From Ctena decussata (taxonomy: Eukaryota > Mollusca > Bivalvia > Lucinida > Lucinidae): DNA of 64,000 nt. The stretch spans positions 1,131,501 to 1,195,500 of the forward strand of contig OZ022502.1 of assembly GCA_963989385.1 (NCBI GenBank), in the 5' to 3' direction. Below the pieces are notes generated by a model that did no database searches, was not told the DNA's origin, and saw nothing but the letters and a program-made list of their open reading frames with translations. Shown in pieces: positions 46,469-57,589 of this stretch (its first letter is position 1; the number at the start of each line of letters is the position of its first letter). Made by a program: the position numbers and the translations under genes.

Positions 46469-46839
46469 ACTTTCTGTGTGCTTCCCTGGAAAATGATATC
46501 CGTCAAAAAATGGTCTACTGAGTATACATACAGGAAAAATTTGTTCCTACAGAAGCATACATTTTTCTTTAAGAGTCAATGGTTTTATCTTAGATTTTAG
46601 GAGTCTACCTGTAACTTTATATTTGGGAAAATTTCCAGATGTTTTTCTTTAGTTTTGGCAAAATGTTCACAAAAACTGGCAAAAAAAAAGAGAAAATTTT
46701 CGGATTGGGAATGGCTCCCATTAAAGGAGGTAAAACTTGACAAATAAGATCAGGCCTGATGGAAATACGACACTTGCGGGACGGTGTTTGTTTATTGTAA
46801 GATGGGTACCTTTACCGGTTACCCTAAATAGCGAAATGG

Positions 46840-47830
46840 ACTTTTATTTACGAAATGGACGAAATGGAGATTTTTTTACGAAATGAAGTTACCAAATTCA
46901 ATTTTATTTATTATCTTGAAAAATACTTCATTTACATATCAAAGTTAGTCACACATAACATTAATATGAACTATTTAAAGTATGTCAAGTATTTTTATCT
47001 CCATATTTAAGAAATTTAGGGCTGTTTTTCCTTACGAAATGGGGTTTCAGTTTACGAAATGGAGTCAAATTATCCGTTTTCCCTAAAATTCAGTTTACTC
47101 TTTTACTGTAATATCAAAGTTAGACACAGATAAAACTTATATAAACTGTTTTAAGAATACTTTTATTTATTTATTACCATGTTCAAGGACATAATGGGAT
47201 TACTTTCGTCACGAAATGGAGTTTCATTTTACAACAGGGAATCAGTATCTCCAGCCTTTTTTTTTCTATCACGTGGTTTACTTTTTCTTATAATATCAAA
47301 GTTAGACATTAAACAAAACTCATTTTTACTGTTTTAAGAAAACTTCCAAGTTTTTTTTTGAAAATTCAGGGTATTGACCGTATTCTTTTCTTTACGAAAT
47401 GGAGTTTCATTTTTACGAAATGGAGTCATGATATTTTTTGCCTAACATTTAGTTTACTGTTTTATGATAATATCAAATTTAGTCACAAATAAAACTTATT
47501 TAAACTATTTGAAGAATACTTTTAAGATTTTCCCATGTTCAAGGACATCACGGGATTATTTTCTTTACGAAATTGGAGTTTCGTTTTACAAAATGGAGTC
47601 ATATCTTTTTGTCTGACATTTACTTTACTGATTTATTATAATATCATTTTTAGACGCAAATAAACTTATTTAAACTATTCTGAGAATACCTTGAATTTTT
47701 TTTTTTTTTTTTTTTAAGATTTTTTTTTTCCCGCATGTTCAGGAAAATCACGGGATTATTATCTTTTCGAAACTGAGTCTCATTTCATGAAATGGAGACA
47801 TAGTATCTTTTTTTCTATTATTTAGCTGAT
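46840..47830 (+). repeat. ~180-bp tandem repeats with ACGAAATGGAGT
   Basis: The units start near 47030, 47210, 47390, 47565 and 47755. Each has one or two ACGAAATGGAGTTTCA motifs, a TAATATCAAAGTTAGACACA segment and ATGTTCAAGGACATCACGGGATTA. They form the left arm of the element at 46816-50555. Confidence 0.8.
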
Positions 47831-48824
47831 TGTGTTATTCGCGCTGTATGAGTAAAGTTTGTGAGCGAAACACAAACATAATTTGAGATTTTAAAATACG
47901 CGAGTTAAGTTTTGGATTAAGAAATTCAAACGTTTTGATTATGAGTGAGATAAGGGATTAAAAAGGACGATGCAACGTCTGTCTGTTCTAAGACTTTCGC
48001 AGAGAGAGAGGTAGAGAGAGAGAAAGTCGTTTTCCGATATGATAAGTATATATTGGGTGAGCTAAGGAGACTTATTAATTGAATATATATTTTACAAACA
48101 AATACAAAATAGAAACCCTTATTTAAAAAAAAAAAGATATATAAAGCGGTTCTCGTATATCAGCTGAGTGGGAGCGCGTGCTCGTTTCTTCTTTTATTGA
48201 TTGGATCATCATTGACCTTTAATTGGATAATCCATTTAAAGTTGAGAGAATCAACTAACATAACTGAATTATCACACCTATCCGATTACCTCAGTGACAC
48301 AAAGATTAACACCTGTATTCGGAAGCGTGCCCGTCAACTTAAAACGAAATTTACCGACTTTGAAATCATCAGCGAAAAATTTGTTGTTTGAGTATTGACT
48401 GTTCTTGCTACAAAATAATTTACTTTCAACGGAAAGACGCCTCACCCCCGCCCCTAGACTGATTTCAGTCGAAGATGTTAGAAATTCTTTTACCCATATA
48501 TTCATATGTAACATTTTTTTTTTCTCTAAAATCTTTAATTTATTTTAAACTCCTGACTTTGAAGATGTTGAGTCAGGTACAAAAGTATCAGAGAGGGGCA
48601 AGTAGAAGAGAAATCTAAACGTCTTCGGCTGACAAAAGTCTACCCCGCCCCCATAGCCTCCCCATCCTCAACCCACCGCAGAAGGCCAACGACGTTGATT
48701 CAACATTGAATCAACCTTGATTCAACGTTATAACATTGAATCAAGGTTGATTTAATGTCGATTTAACGTGTCCCAGTGGGCCCGTGCTAGGAGGTGCAAT
48801 TTGTGGATTTGTTCCCTTTAGCCT

Positions 48825-49035
48825 GGGAGCCCCGGTGGCTAAAGTAGCTCAGTAGGTTTAGACCTGCTGATCTAGTGGTTCCGGCTTCGAGCCCCGCTGT
48901 AGGCGGGAATCTTTTCAATCGTAAGCGGGGGTTTCATCGCACACAGCCTTTCATTATCACCCACCCACCGTCCTTATATGCCTGAAATACTGTTAAAAAG
49001 TACTTAAACCCGCAAGTCATCCATCCACCATCCAT
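48825..49035 (+). mobile_element. tRNA-derived SINE, family S1
   Basis: The head is GTAGCTCAGTAGG, the B box GCTTCGAGCCCC, and the tail CATCCATCC. CCCTTTAG direct repeats lie at 48814-48821 and about 49036-49043. Nested in the MULE-like element. Confidence 0.78.
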
Positions 49036-49119
49036 CCCTTTAGTCTCACGTGGAACGTCGTTACAAGAATTTGAAAAAAAAAACATAACTTAGTTTCGCT
49101 GAGCGCCTGGCCTAGTGGA

Positions 49120-49321
49120 AGAGGAACCCCGGTAGCTCAATAGGTAAGCGCTAGCCGGCTGATCTAGTGGTCCCGCGGTCGATTGCCCTTGAGGCGAGAT
49201 TCTTTTCAAATGTAAACGGGGTTCCATTTCACACAGACTTTCATTAACACCCTTCCATCGTCCTGATATGGCTGAAATACTGTTGATAAGGATGTAAAAT
49301 TGCAAATCATCTGCCCAACCA
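49120..49321 (+). mobile_element. tRNA-derived SINE, family S1, with target duplication
   Basis: The head GGTAGCTCAATAGG and body CACAGACTTTCATTAACACC are followed by GGATGTAAAATTGCAAATCATC. It is flanked by TGGCCTAGTGGA (49108-49119) and TGGCCTAATGGA (49322-49333), a 12-bp duplication with one change. Confidence 0.85.
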
Positions 49322-49441
49322 TGGCCTAATGGATAGGGTGTTCACCTTTCACGCCGCATATGATATTCAACTACTTTATCAGGCACACAGCCTGATACGG
49401 TTTCGTACTCCGGGACTGTGGCCTCGTAAAACTAGCACGAT

Positions 49442-49560
49442 TGGACATTGGTTGGTTGGTTGGTTGGTAGGTTTGGGTTTAACGGCTTATTTAGGCAGTA
49501 TTTCAGTCTATATTGAGACAGTGCTTCAGTCTTTATCGAGCCGTCTCCTAGAGAGAGGGA
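49442..49560 (+). repeat. GGTT-tailed repeat fragment (family S4), copy 1
   Basis: A GGTTGGTTGGTTGG run precedes GGTTTGGGTTTAACG and CAGTATTTCAGTCTATAT. The 57590-57770 region carries the reverse form (ATATAGACTGAAATACTGTC...CAACCAACCAAC), so this is a dispersed SINE-like family. Confidence 0.55.
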
Positions 49561-49934
49561 GAATGAAAAGGAATATGATGATGCTGATATACGTTCAAGA
49601 GATCACACTTAGAAATTTATAGAAAATTTGCTATCAAGTATCTGAACATCCAAAGGGAATCGTGTGATATGTGACACGGCTGCTGCTAAGCTATTGTCAA
49701 GGTCAAAGATTTAGAATTTGTGTAATTTTGCATAGACCACTGACTTCAAAATTTGTATAATGTTGCATTGAAGTTACATTTTAAGGGTTTTTTTTCAGAA
49801 TGGAGCTATATTACTTTTAAATAATACGCGGTGACTACATATATATTAATATATATCTTTATATGTATATTTCTTTCTTTCTTTCAAAGTATGTTTAAAC
49901 AGTAGGACGGTTCTCAATAATATTTGGGGTTATT

Positions 49935-50052
49935 GGGGGGGGGGGGGGGGGGGAGGGGGGCAAACCTTAGGCAACCTATTTTTTTTTGGGGGGGGGGATG
50001 AGGGGAGCACCATGCGTTTCAAAATTACGGGGGCGGCGGGGGGGGGGAGGGG
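49935..50052 (+). repeat. Poly-G tracts
   Basis: Several G runs (up to about 20) lie within 120 bp inside the MULE-like element. Confidence 0.8.
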
Positions 50053-50564
50053 CTTATACTATCTAATTCTGTCCAGCTTCATAATTTAAACAGAGAAACG
50101 AACATCGGATTTACAAATATTGATTCTGTGACTCCATTTCGCAGAAACAAATCTCCATTTCTTTGGAGAAATCTCCATTTCGTAGGCAAAATATCCCTGT
50201 TCAACCAAAAATGAGGCCAACTTTTAAAACGCTTCAAAACTTCCGTCCATGCGCCTTCTCTATTTATTTTGAACTCTGTTATAAGTTTGTTAAGACAAAA
50301 CTCGGATTACTCCATTTCGCAAGAGAAACTCCATTTCGCAAACAAAATATAAATATTCAGGTGCATCTACATACTAAATACGCTTGCAATCGCCTCAAAA
50401 GTTGCATTTGGTATTGTTTATTGTCCTACAGTCGTATCAAAACAAGAAAATAAAATCTTTAATATCAAATTAGGATTTTGTGACTCCATTTCGTAAAAAA
50501 TCTCCATTTCGTCCATTTCGCAAAAATAGGTCCATTTCGCTAATTAGGGTAACCCTACCTTTAC

Positions 50565-51253
50565 TACTGTAAACTGGAAACATGAAACACCGCACCTCAG
50601 GTAGAATGCAGCTGAACTGAAGAGTGTGAAACTAATTTTGATTGATTGCTGCATGCAAGACCTACAATGCTATGCCCATTTCTAGGCCGTGCCTAAATAT
50701 ATGGTAATGTTTATGCCATGCAGTAATATACAGTTCGTTTTCGACAAGTTAACACTTGTATTTTAAGCATGTTTAGAGAGCAACAGTAATCCCTCAAATC
50801 ATAATTTCAATCTCTCCTTTGATTTAGACAAAATTAAAAAAACAGATATGTATGACATGTACGCCAAACAATATGGTAACTCAAATATTTACTAGAAATT
50901 CTGCTTTAGGAATGCCAGAACAGGATTTTCCTTCCACATTATCGTTGCTCTGTGAAGTGGATGCCATATTGGTGTGGAATAGGTATAAAATCCAATAAGA
51001 CATTGAGACTATTCGTATTATGGCCGTGCACTATAAATAATAAGGAGACTTTACCTATTCGTGACAAAGACCTCACTTGCACCTGCTTCCAAGAAAAGAA
51101 AAAATAAACAGTGATAATATATAACGGCCTTTATTAAATGTATATACAGGGCTTTATTAATTTACTCTGTGGTTATACCATGGGTTGGGTTGTTCCACTT
51201 CGGATTAGATTACAGTATCAAATTCTCTCTCACTCTCTTTCTCTCTCTCTCTG

Positions 51254-51305
<52 letters not shown>

Positions 51306-51528
51306 AAATGTATATGTCTATCTACATCTACATCTACCAATTAAGTGCATGACCAATATTGGCATAGTCGCACTGTGAACAACCTTAAAACATTCGTGCT
51401 GGGAGGTTCTTATGTACAGTTAAAATCAGATAAAAACATGTTGTTCACAATCACGGTCTTAGGACATCTGCACTGACAAGGAGCTTGAAGTCATCCAGAG
51501 TCGGTGCAGATATGACCTTGGCAGGCAG

Positions 51529-51579
<51 letters not shown>

Positions 51580-52324
51580 CTACCCGTCTTCTGTAAAAAT
51601 TAAAGCATGTCTTCTCAAGCAAACAAAACCATAAGTTGCAGGGGGTGCCTCACATTGTAAAGAAAATCAGAACAAGAACAATAGGCCATAATCACACAAG
51701 CACAAAGTACAACCAATACAAGACAGTGAAACAAGACGCAGATGCGCAGGTAGACGCAGGGTGGTGGTGGTGGGGGGGAGGGGTTCAATTTGTACGTTGT
51801 TGCTTCTCTTTTGTGCTAAATTTATAAGTTGGTTACTTTCCCAATGAGCTAAAGTGATCGTGATCAACTGATTCTAAGATGGATGGGTGACTTGCAATTT
51901 TACGTCTTTTTCCCATGGTAAACTTTTCATTTTTGAGAAACAGTATTCCCTCGGCACCCGCATACAGAATTTATGTCTTTAAGTTCATCTGCTATGCTTG
52001 GGCCTGTTTCAACTGTCAAGACTTTACTGAAAGACGTAGTCCCCCCCCCCCCACACACACACACACACATACACCTTTACCCAGTACCCCAGTAAATTGT
52101 TGAATTTTCGTATCAGTCAAAGCGTAAAAATTTCTATGGTAGACACCACGACTTCGTTGATCCTTAAAATGTGGCCTATCTAAACTAATGTCCCACTTAA
52201 CGCCAATGGCCAAAACATAGTATGGCTTTCAGTTGCCGACCTTTCATTTTCAATGACTTTTCAATCAAATACATTAGCGGGTGCATTAAATAAGCAGGTG
52301 GTGCTTACTACTCGCGAGAATCTT
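50565..52324. repeat. Repeat-rich intergenic/intron stretch with ATCT microsatellites
   Basis: (CT)n followed by (ATCT)n lies at about 51225-51305, and (ATCT)n again at 51529-51580. A GTGG/GGG-rich run lies near 51760 and a C-run followed by (CA)n at 52030-52070. An S1 SINE scrap (GGATGGGTGACTTGCAATTTTACGTC) is near 51880. No gene is recognised. Confidence 0.6.
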
Positions 52325-52920
52325 TTTGTTTTTGAACCTGTACAAGTCAATGGTCAGACCACATTTAGAGTATGCTTCAGTAATATGGTCACCCCTCTAC
52401 AAGAAGGATAAAATTACGATTGAGAATACTCAGCGTAGAGCGACAAGATTAGGTCCCTCATTAAAAGGACTGACTTATCCGGAGAGGTTAAGGCGTTTAG
52501 GGCTTCCGACACTGGAATACAGACGCGAAAGAGCTGATGTCATGGAAGTTTACAAGATATTGAATAATATTGACCTTGTAAATCAGGAAAACTGTTCCAA
52601 ATGGCTACATATCAAGCTACAAGAGGAAAAGGGGAAAACACCCCTTCAAGCTGTTTAAGAGACGAGCAAGGTTGAACGTGCGAGCAAATTCATTTAGTGT
52701 AAGGGTAATTGATGATTGGAACAATCTTCCCGTGTCAGTGGTAATGGCACCCTCACTTGAGTCCTTTAAAGTCGCCCAAATAAACACTGGCAACATCACC
52801 CAACAAAGTTTACAGCGTCCTGTTACACACCGGGTCAATCAGCTAGTTACGGGACACAATCAAGAAATGCGCCGGAACAGGCTATTGAATAGCCTCCTAA
52901 TGGGCGTCGAAATCCAGGTA
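52325..52920 (+). pseudogene. LINE C-terminal fragment (CR1/Jockey type)
   Basis: The first frame has L-Y-K-S-M-V-R-P-H-L-E-Y-A-S-V-I-W-S-P, the conserved post-RT segment, then a 'G-L-T-Y-P-E-R-L-R-R-L-G-L' motif. A frame change near 52650 continues with N-S-F-S-V-R-V-I-D-D-W-N-N-L-P. It is 5'-truncated and broken, and of a different family from the LINE at 37667. Confidence 0.8.
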
Positions 52921-53129
52921 AATCCATGTAAATCTTATCACACTTCCTTTTCGGGGCTTCATATCTGTGTATCAAAATATTTTGGATTTGTCGATGTTTA
53001 TTTGGTTTACGAATACGAACATATTATTTTGGTACTTTGTTCCCTCTACTTTTAGCAGGACTTCAGTCGTATCAGGATGATGGGTGTGTGCTGATTAAAG
53101 GCTGTGTGCAGTGAAATTTGCAGGAACTG

Positions 53130-53395
53130 CAACAATTCATTCACAGATGCCAACCAAGACACCATGTGGTAAAAAGACAACACAAAATTAGACATCACCA
53201 GCGACAGCTAGGTGACTGGAGAGCAACAATTTTTCATGTAAGTCACCGGGCTAGCTTTGACATCACAAGCAATATACACAGACACAGCAACAAACTACAC
53301 ATAAAACAACCAAGAAAATCAGCCAGCAATGAAATTACCAGAGGGGGAGGGCGGGGGTGCTTTAACCGATTTGCAGTCGACTAACCCTCGCCCAC
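53130..53395 (+). repeat. Dispersed repeat shared with 5430-5700
   Basis: It shares CATGTGGTAAAAAGACAAC, GTCACCGGGCTAGCTTTGACATCA and CACAGACACAGCAACAAAC with the repeat in ABCC1 intron 20. It has no coding potential. Confidence 0.7.
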
Positions 53396-53446
53396 TGGCT
53401 TCATCACACGATGAACGCTGAAAAATCAAATTTCAATTCTTAATTG

Positions 53447-54985
53447 AGGTCTTGAACAGGCTTAAACCCCAAGCTGAAGGGATATTTGCTAAAGAACAGG
53501 CTGGTTTCAGAGCCGGAAGGAGCACCACAGAACAGATCTTCAACCTCAGATGCCTGTGTGAAAAGTATCTTCAATATCAGCAAAATCTGATTGATTGATT
53601 GATTGATTGATTTGTTGCTTTACGTCCACAGTAAACAGCCATGGTCATGTCGGGACGGTCAGTTAACCTAACCACACTATTTCTCGGCAGGCTTAGACCT
53701 CCTAAGCGGTTAACCAGTACTAAGTGCACATACTTTCGCCAGTAACTGACAACTGCCCTTCTTGAATCAGCGGAAGGAGAAACGAAAGTATGTGGCCAGA
53801 CCGGGTATCGAACCAAGGACCTCTGACTTATGAGTCAGGTGCCCTACTGATTGCGCTACGCAGCCCGGCCAGCAAAATCTGTACCATGTCTTCATTGCTT
53901 CAGAAAGCGTTTGACAGGGTATGGTATACAGCCTTATGGGCCACCATGCGAAAGTACAATATCAGTGCAAATCTAGTTCACACCACTGAGCAGCTGTACG
54001 ACAAGGCTACAAGTGCCATCCAGTTGAATAGCAGCACGGGAGAATGGTTCAGAACAACAGATGGAGTAATGCAAGGATGTCTTCTGTCACTCACTCTCTT
54101 CAACACTTTATCTGGAACTGGTTATGTCTGATGCTCCGGAAGAACATGATGGATAGGTTAGTATAGGCGGCAGAAATATTACCAATCTGCAGTTCGCCGG
54201 AAACATAGATGCTCTAGCTGAGGTAGAGCAGAAACTAGAAGTCCTGATAGAAAGACTAGACAAAACCTGCACAAGGTATAGGATGGAAATAAGTGCTGAG
54301 AAGACCAAACTGGTGACGAACAGCGCCAATGGCATCCAGAGAGAGATCAAGGTTAAAGGGCAGAAGCTGGGCACCGTAACAAGCTTCAAATTCCTTGGAG
54401 CAATTGTCTCAGATGATGGCTTATAGCTGGAGGTTCTCTTAAGGATTGTACAGGCCACTGCAGCTCTTACAAGGCTGAATATAGAGATAACATATCTCTT
54501 GGATCAAAGGTAAAACTGGTGCGCTACCTTGTGATCAGTTCCATATTTCTGTATGCCTCTGAATCATGGACCTTGACAGCAGAGTTAGAGAAAAGAACGC
54601 AGGCCTTTGAGATGAGATGCTACCGAAAGTTATTTAACATTTCGTACAAGGACCACATAACCAATGAGGAGGTTCGCAAAAAGATCCAAACAGCCTTTCG
54701 AGAGTATGATAAACTCATTACCATGGTCAAGAAACGGAAACTAAGGTGGTTTGACCACGTTTCAAGTTCTTCTGGTTTAGTACAAACAATTCAACAGGAC
54801 ATGGTGAAAGGAAAAAGAAGACCTATATATAGACAATGGCAGAAGTGGGAAGACAATATTAGATTGTGAACAGGGATGAACATTGTCAGCTTAGTAGAAA
54901 ACAGGACAAGGCGGAAAGGGATTGCTATGAAGTCATCAGTGGTGACCCAGCGACCTTGCAAGGTAATGGGATAGAATAGAGATAG
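53447..54985 (+). pseudogene. RTE-like LINE copy 1, decayed and split by a SINE
   Basis: Fragments read Q-A-G-F-R-A-G-R-S-T-T-E-Q-I-F, then (after the SINE) A-F-D-R-V-W, G-V-M-Q-G-C-L-L-S, and finally L-Y-A-S-E-S-W-T-L-T-A-E-L and K-R-K-L-R-W-F-D-H-V. The end is GGGATAGAATAGAG. There are several stops and frameshifts. It is the same family as 60650-62785. Confidence 0.85.
53590..53869 (-). mobile_element. tRNA-derived SINE (family S2) with perfect 12-bp target duplication
   Basis: CAGCAAAATCTG occurs at 53578-53589 and 53870-53881, and the LINE reads through once the insert is removed. On the minus strand the head has TAGCGCAATCAGTAGGGC (A box) and GGTTCGATACC (B box) around a CTGACTCATAAGTCAG anticodon-like stem, and the 3' tail is (ATTG)n. 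It is about 280 bp. Confidence 0.93.
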
Positions 54986-55753
54986 AATTGAATAAGGTAC
55001 CTTAGCTTAGCTTAGTATGCCAGAGAGGTAGATATAGGTCTTATATGAATTTTAAAAGCAGTTCTGATGCGTAACCGATAAGTCCACTTTTTGCTAAGGT
55101 TGGTTGACCATTTCACCACAATATAAATCTATTCCGCCACAGCTGTCTGCTTACCGATATAAACCTTACCGTGTCTGCTTTAAAAATATTGACAGAAGCC
55201 ATCTCTGCAGCAGTTGCAATTGAAAAAAAAATGAATCAGGCTGATTTTATTTTTACTGATTTGACTATCAGGCAATTTTTTTACAAAACTGCTGCAGAAT
55301 GGGTATAACTGCTTTCCCTGACATTTGACATTGGTCTACAGTATTTGGGCATCCCTGCCCAATATTTAGTGAAGTACAACTTTTTTCACAGACAATTTTG
55401 GAACATTTAGACTAAACTCATACCTGTATTTATGTATCACCTGAGTGAACATCCAAGTATATGCATGTAGGAGTACACTGACTACAGGATACGGGTAAAA
55501 TGGACAAGATGAAGAGTGGTAAAAAGTCATGGGAAGATATCAGACTCCATTTATGTCTATACAAAGAGTATATACATGTATAAGTTAGGACCTTGAAAGC
55601 CTAAACTGCCATGACGGCAGCTTCTATGTCCAGTTTCTACAAATATCCAGTTTGAATTCAAAAGCCAATATAAATATTTCAGTAGCAGAGTCTTAGGATT
55701 CGAATCATTCAGTCCAAATTTTAGTTGCCTTTTTAAGGAGTCATATCTGGCTT
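54986..55753. other. No feature recognised
   Basis: This AT-rich stretch has no coding signal or known repeat that I can identify. Confidence 0.35.
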
Positions 55754-55886
55754 CAGAATCAGAATTGTTTACTGGTGATACGTCCAAGGACAATCATTCA
55801 CCATGACCTGTGAATCAGGGAAGCTAGTCCCTAGCCCTTATAAGAGAAGTAAACTTAGTAACTGAATCCTCTGCACACTCAGCAGC
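55754..55886 (-). mobile_element. LINE 3' end, same family as 37667-40459
   Basis: The segment is the extreme 3' end of that LINE (last codons, stop, 3' UTR and ATTCTG tail). It differs from 40325-40459 at only two positions over about 133 bases, so the family has been active recently. Confidence 0.88.
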
Positions 55887-55978
55887 TTGCTTCTAGGCAA
55901 GTATATACGCACAGTTAGCCAGGTAAGATGTTTTGAACAGTGCACTGAATGTACATGCATATTACGTGCAAAAGCAAC

Positions 55979-56022
55979 GCGCGTGAGCAAAGCTCACGCG
56001 CGCGGACGCGCGAAGCGCGTCC
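55979..56022. repeat. Two adjacent perfect CpG hairpins
   Basis: GCGCGTGAGC-AAA-GCTCACGCGC (55979-56001) is followed two bases later by GGACGCGC-GAA-GCGCGTCC (56004-56022). Both have perfect arms (10 and 8 bp) and 3-base loops. This is the most CpG-dense spot in an otherwise AT-rich window. Confidence 0.9.
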
Positions 56023-56985
56023 ATGCTGCTGCACGCCTATAGATAACATGCATCATTAAAAAAAAGCTACTTCCACAAAGAGCAAATCCAACACCTTCCT
56101 GCTTAAAACTTTTGGACAAATATGGCTGCGCCCTTAAGCTGTTTACATTGGATTTGTCCCGTTTCTGTAATGCAAGGTAACACTGAGCCGAGAACCATGC
56201 TCGATCACAAGCCCTTCCTTGACGAAGTCCCGCTTCTGAGAGAGTGACCAAAAAAGTTTTCTTCAACATTTATTTCTTTTTGTTCTATTTTTAAAGGCGG
56301 TCAATCCAACTTCGAAGTCCAAATAAGTAAACGGTAACTGATTTAGCTGTGTATCAGCAAAAAGATAAATAAACAAACAATAGGGGACACTACGTCATAA
56401 ATCACATGCCATTAATCTCGTGCGTGGATTCGATTGGATATGATGGCCGCCATCGTTAGAATTGACCTCGATATTTCGGAAAAGCGACTATTTTAAAGAC
56501 AACATGGTCAATGTAGAATACAAAGGACACGGAAATTCGTGAATAGAACCAAATACCTCGATGTGCAATGACTTCCATGCAGAGCAAGAACCTTTAGCCA
56601 TTCCAATGTCATCCAGTATCTATAGTTGTAAATTATCCAAAGGCTGGTAGCGATACATCTACATTTTCCTTTAAAAACTTGCTTCACTTTCCCGTTGGCA
56701 TCGTCAAAGTATGTTTACAAACACAGCATTGACCATTGTTTTGAAGTATCACGACATGATGACGTCATAAGACAACGCGCGCAACGCACCATCATCTAAG
56801 GACTTTTCATAAAACTTGTGGCCCGATTTGACAATCTGTTCAATTTGACAAGCCCGTGGATATCGTATGATGTTGATGTATTTGTGACTTTGGATTCCAT
56901 CTCATGTTACAGTGATAATAGATATGGCATCAAGCATTTATGCCATTGTGAAGGAAACTATGTTTCTCAAATAATTTAAAAATAG
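56023..56985. other. Mixed-composition stretch with no identified gene
   Basis: A 91-codon minus-strand open frame ends at 55994 but resembles nothing I know. ATGATGGCCGCCATCG near 56440 and CGCGCGCAACGC near 56775 make this the best candidate region for a promoter of VBP1 and/or CUL5, but no start exon could be assigned. Confidence 0.3.
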
Positions 56986-57079
56986 TTGTGGCAGTATTAT
57001 AAAGGGTATGCCTCACTCATACAGGCAAGGGTTACCCTTTACTGGATATCTTCTATGTTTCACCATATGGATTTATACT

Positions 57080-57215
57080 TAGGACAATGCTTGCAGGTAT
57101 TAGTTAGGTGGCCCTATATATTATCATTTGTATTGTTTGTATTTGTACTATGTTATATGCCCGGCTAGGGCACATTACGGAAATGAAAAATATTCTAATT
57201 CTAATTCTAATTCAT
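57080..57215 (+). mobile_element. LINE 3' tail with (TCTAAT)n
   Basis: GCCCGGCTAGGGCACATTACGGAAATGAAAAATATTCTAATTCTAATTCTAATTC is typical of a LINE 3' UTR ending in a short tandem tail. The upstream limit is not defined. Confidence 0.5.
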
Positions 57216-57229
57216 CGGGCTATCGACGT

Positions 57230-57515
57230 TGAACGACGTTGATTAAACACTGATTCAACGTTTGTGTGCCTGCAGGATACCCCTTTGTATACATGACGTC
57301 CCGATTCTGGGAGCCTACAAATCGGACCTACAACATTGAATCAGCGTTGTGTGTCTGCTGGATATGTACCCTTTGAAAGATGACATCCCATGCATCGGAC
57401 ACTCAACGTTGAATCAACGTTATGTGCCTAAAGGATAATTATCTCTTTGCATGCATGACACTTCCATTCTAAGAGCCTACACATCAGGTACACAACGTTG
57501 AATTACCGTTGTGTT
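57230..57515 (+). repeat. ACAACGTTGAATCAACGTTGT minisatellite (~75-86 bp unit)
   Basis: Palindromic CAACGTTGAATCAACGTTG cores occur at about 57240, 57330, 57405 and 57490. They are followed by GTGCCTGCAGGAT, ACCCTTTG, ATGACATCCC and CTACACATCGGA. Isolated members of this motif family occur at 17300, 23755 and 48700. Confidence 0.75.
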
Positions 57516-57589
57516 CCTGCAGGATTTGTACTCTTTGTAAGATGACACCCCCATTCTGGGGGCCTACACATCGGACACATCGGTCGGGC

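Larger units (their letters stand above)
46816..50555. mobile_element. 3.74-kb MULE-like non-autonomous transposon with 9-bp target duplication
   Basis: The left end CGGTTACCCTAAATAGCGAA and the inverse of the right end GGGTTACCCTAATTAGCGAA match closely and continue into AATGGAC. Identical TACCTTTAC repeats flank it (46807-46815 and 50556-50564). The left third is an array of about five ~180-bp units containing ACGAAATGGAGT, and the right part carries the same motif in reverse (ACTCCATTTCGT). A 9-bp duplication and long subterminal inverted arrays fit Mutator-like elements. No transposase is visible. Two S1 SINEs and poly-G tracts are nested inside. Confidence 0.85.

Noticed and set aside
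46840..47830. CRISPR-like array from regularly spaced ACGAAATGGAGT motifs
   Set aside because: The spacers are themselves repeated, the unit is about 180 bp, the DNA is clearly eukaryotic, and the array is part of a transposon with a target duplication.
51041..51105. VBP1 exon 1 (G-A-S-E-V-F-V-T-N read on minus)
   Set aside because: The residues vaguely recall the expected G-I-P-E-A-V-F-V, but the splice phase does not fit exon 2, which starts in phase 0.
55994..56269. 91-codon minus-strand frame in the CpG-rich spot
   Set aside because: It runs through the paired hairpins, has no recognisable domain or splice context, and is near the length expected by chance in GC-richer DNA.
56430..56480. 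ATGGCCGCC as the CUL5 start codon
   Set aside because: The frame hits a stop after about 18 codons without a usable donor, and the residues do not resemble the CUL5 N-terminus.
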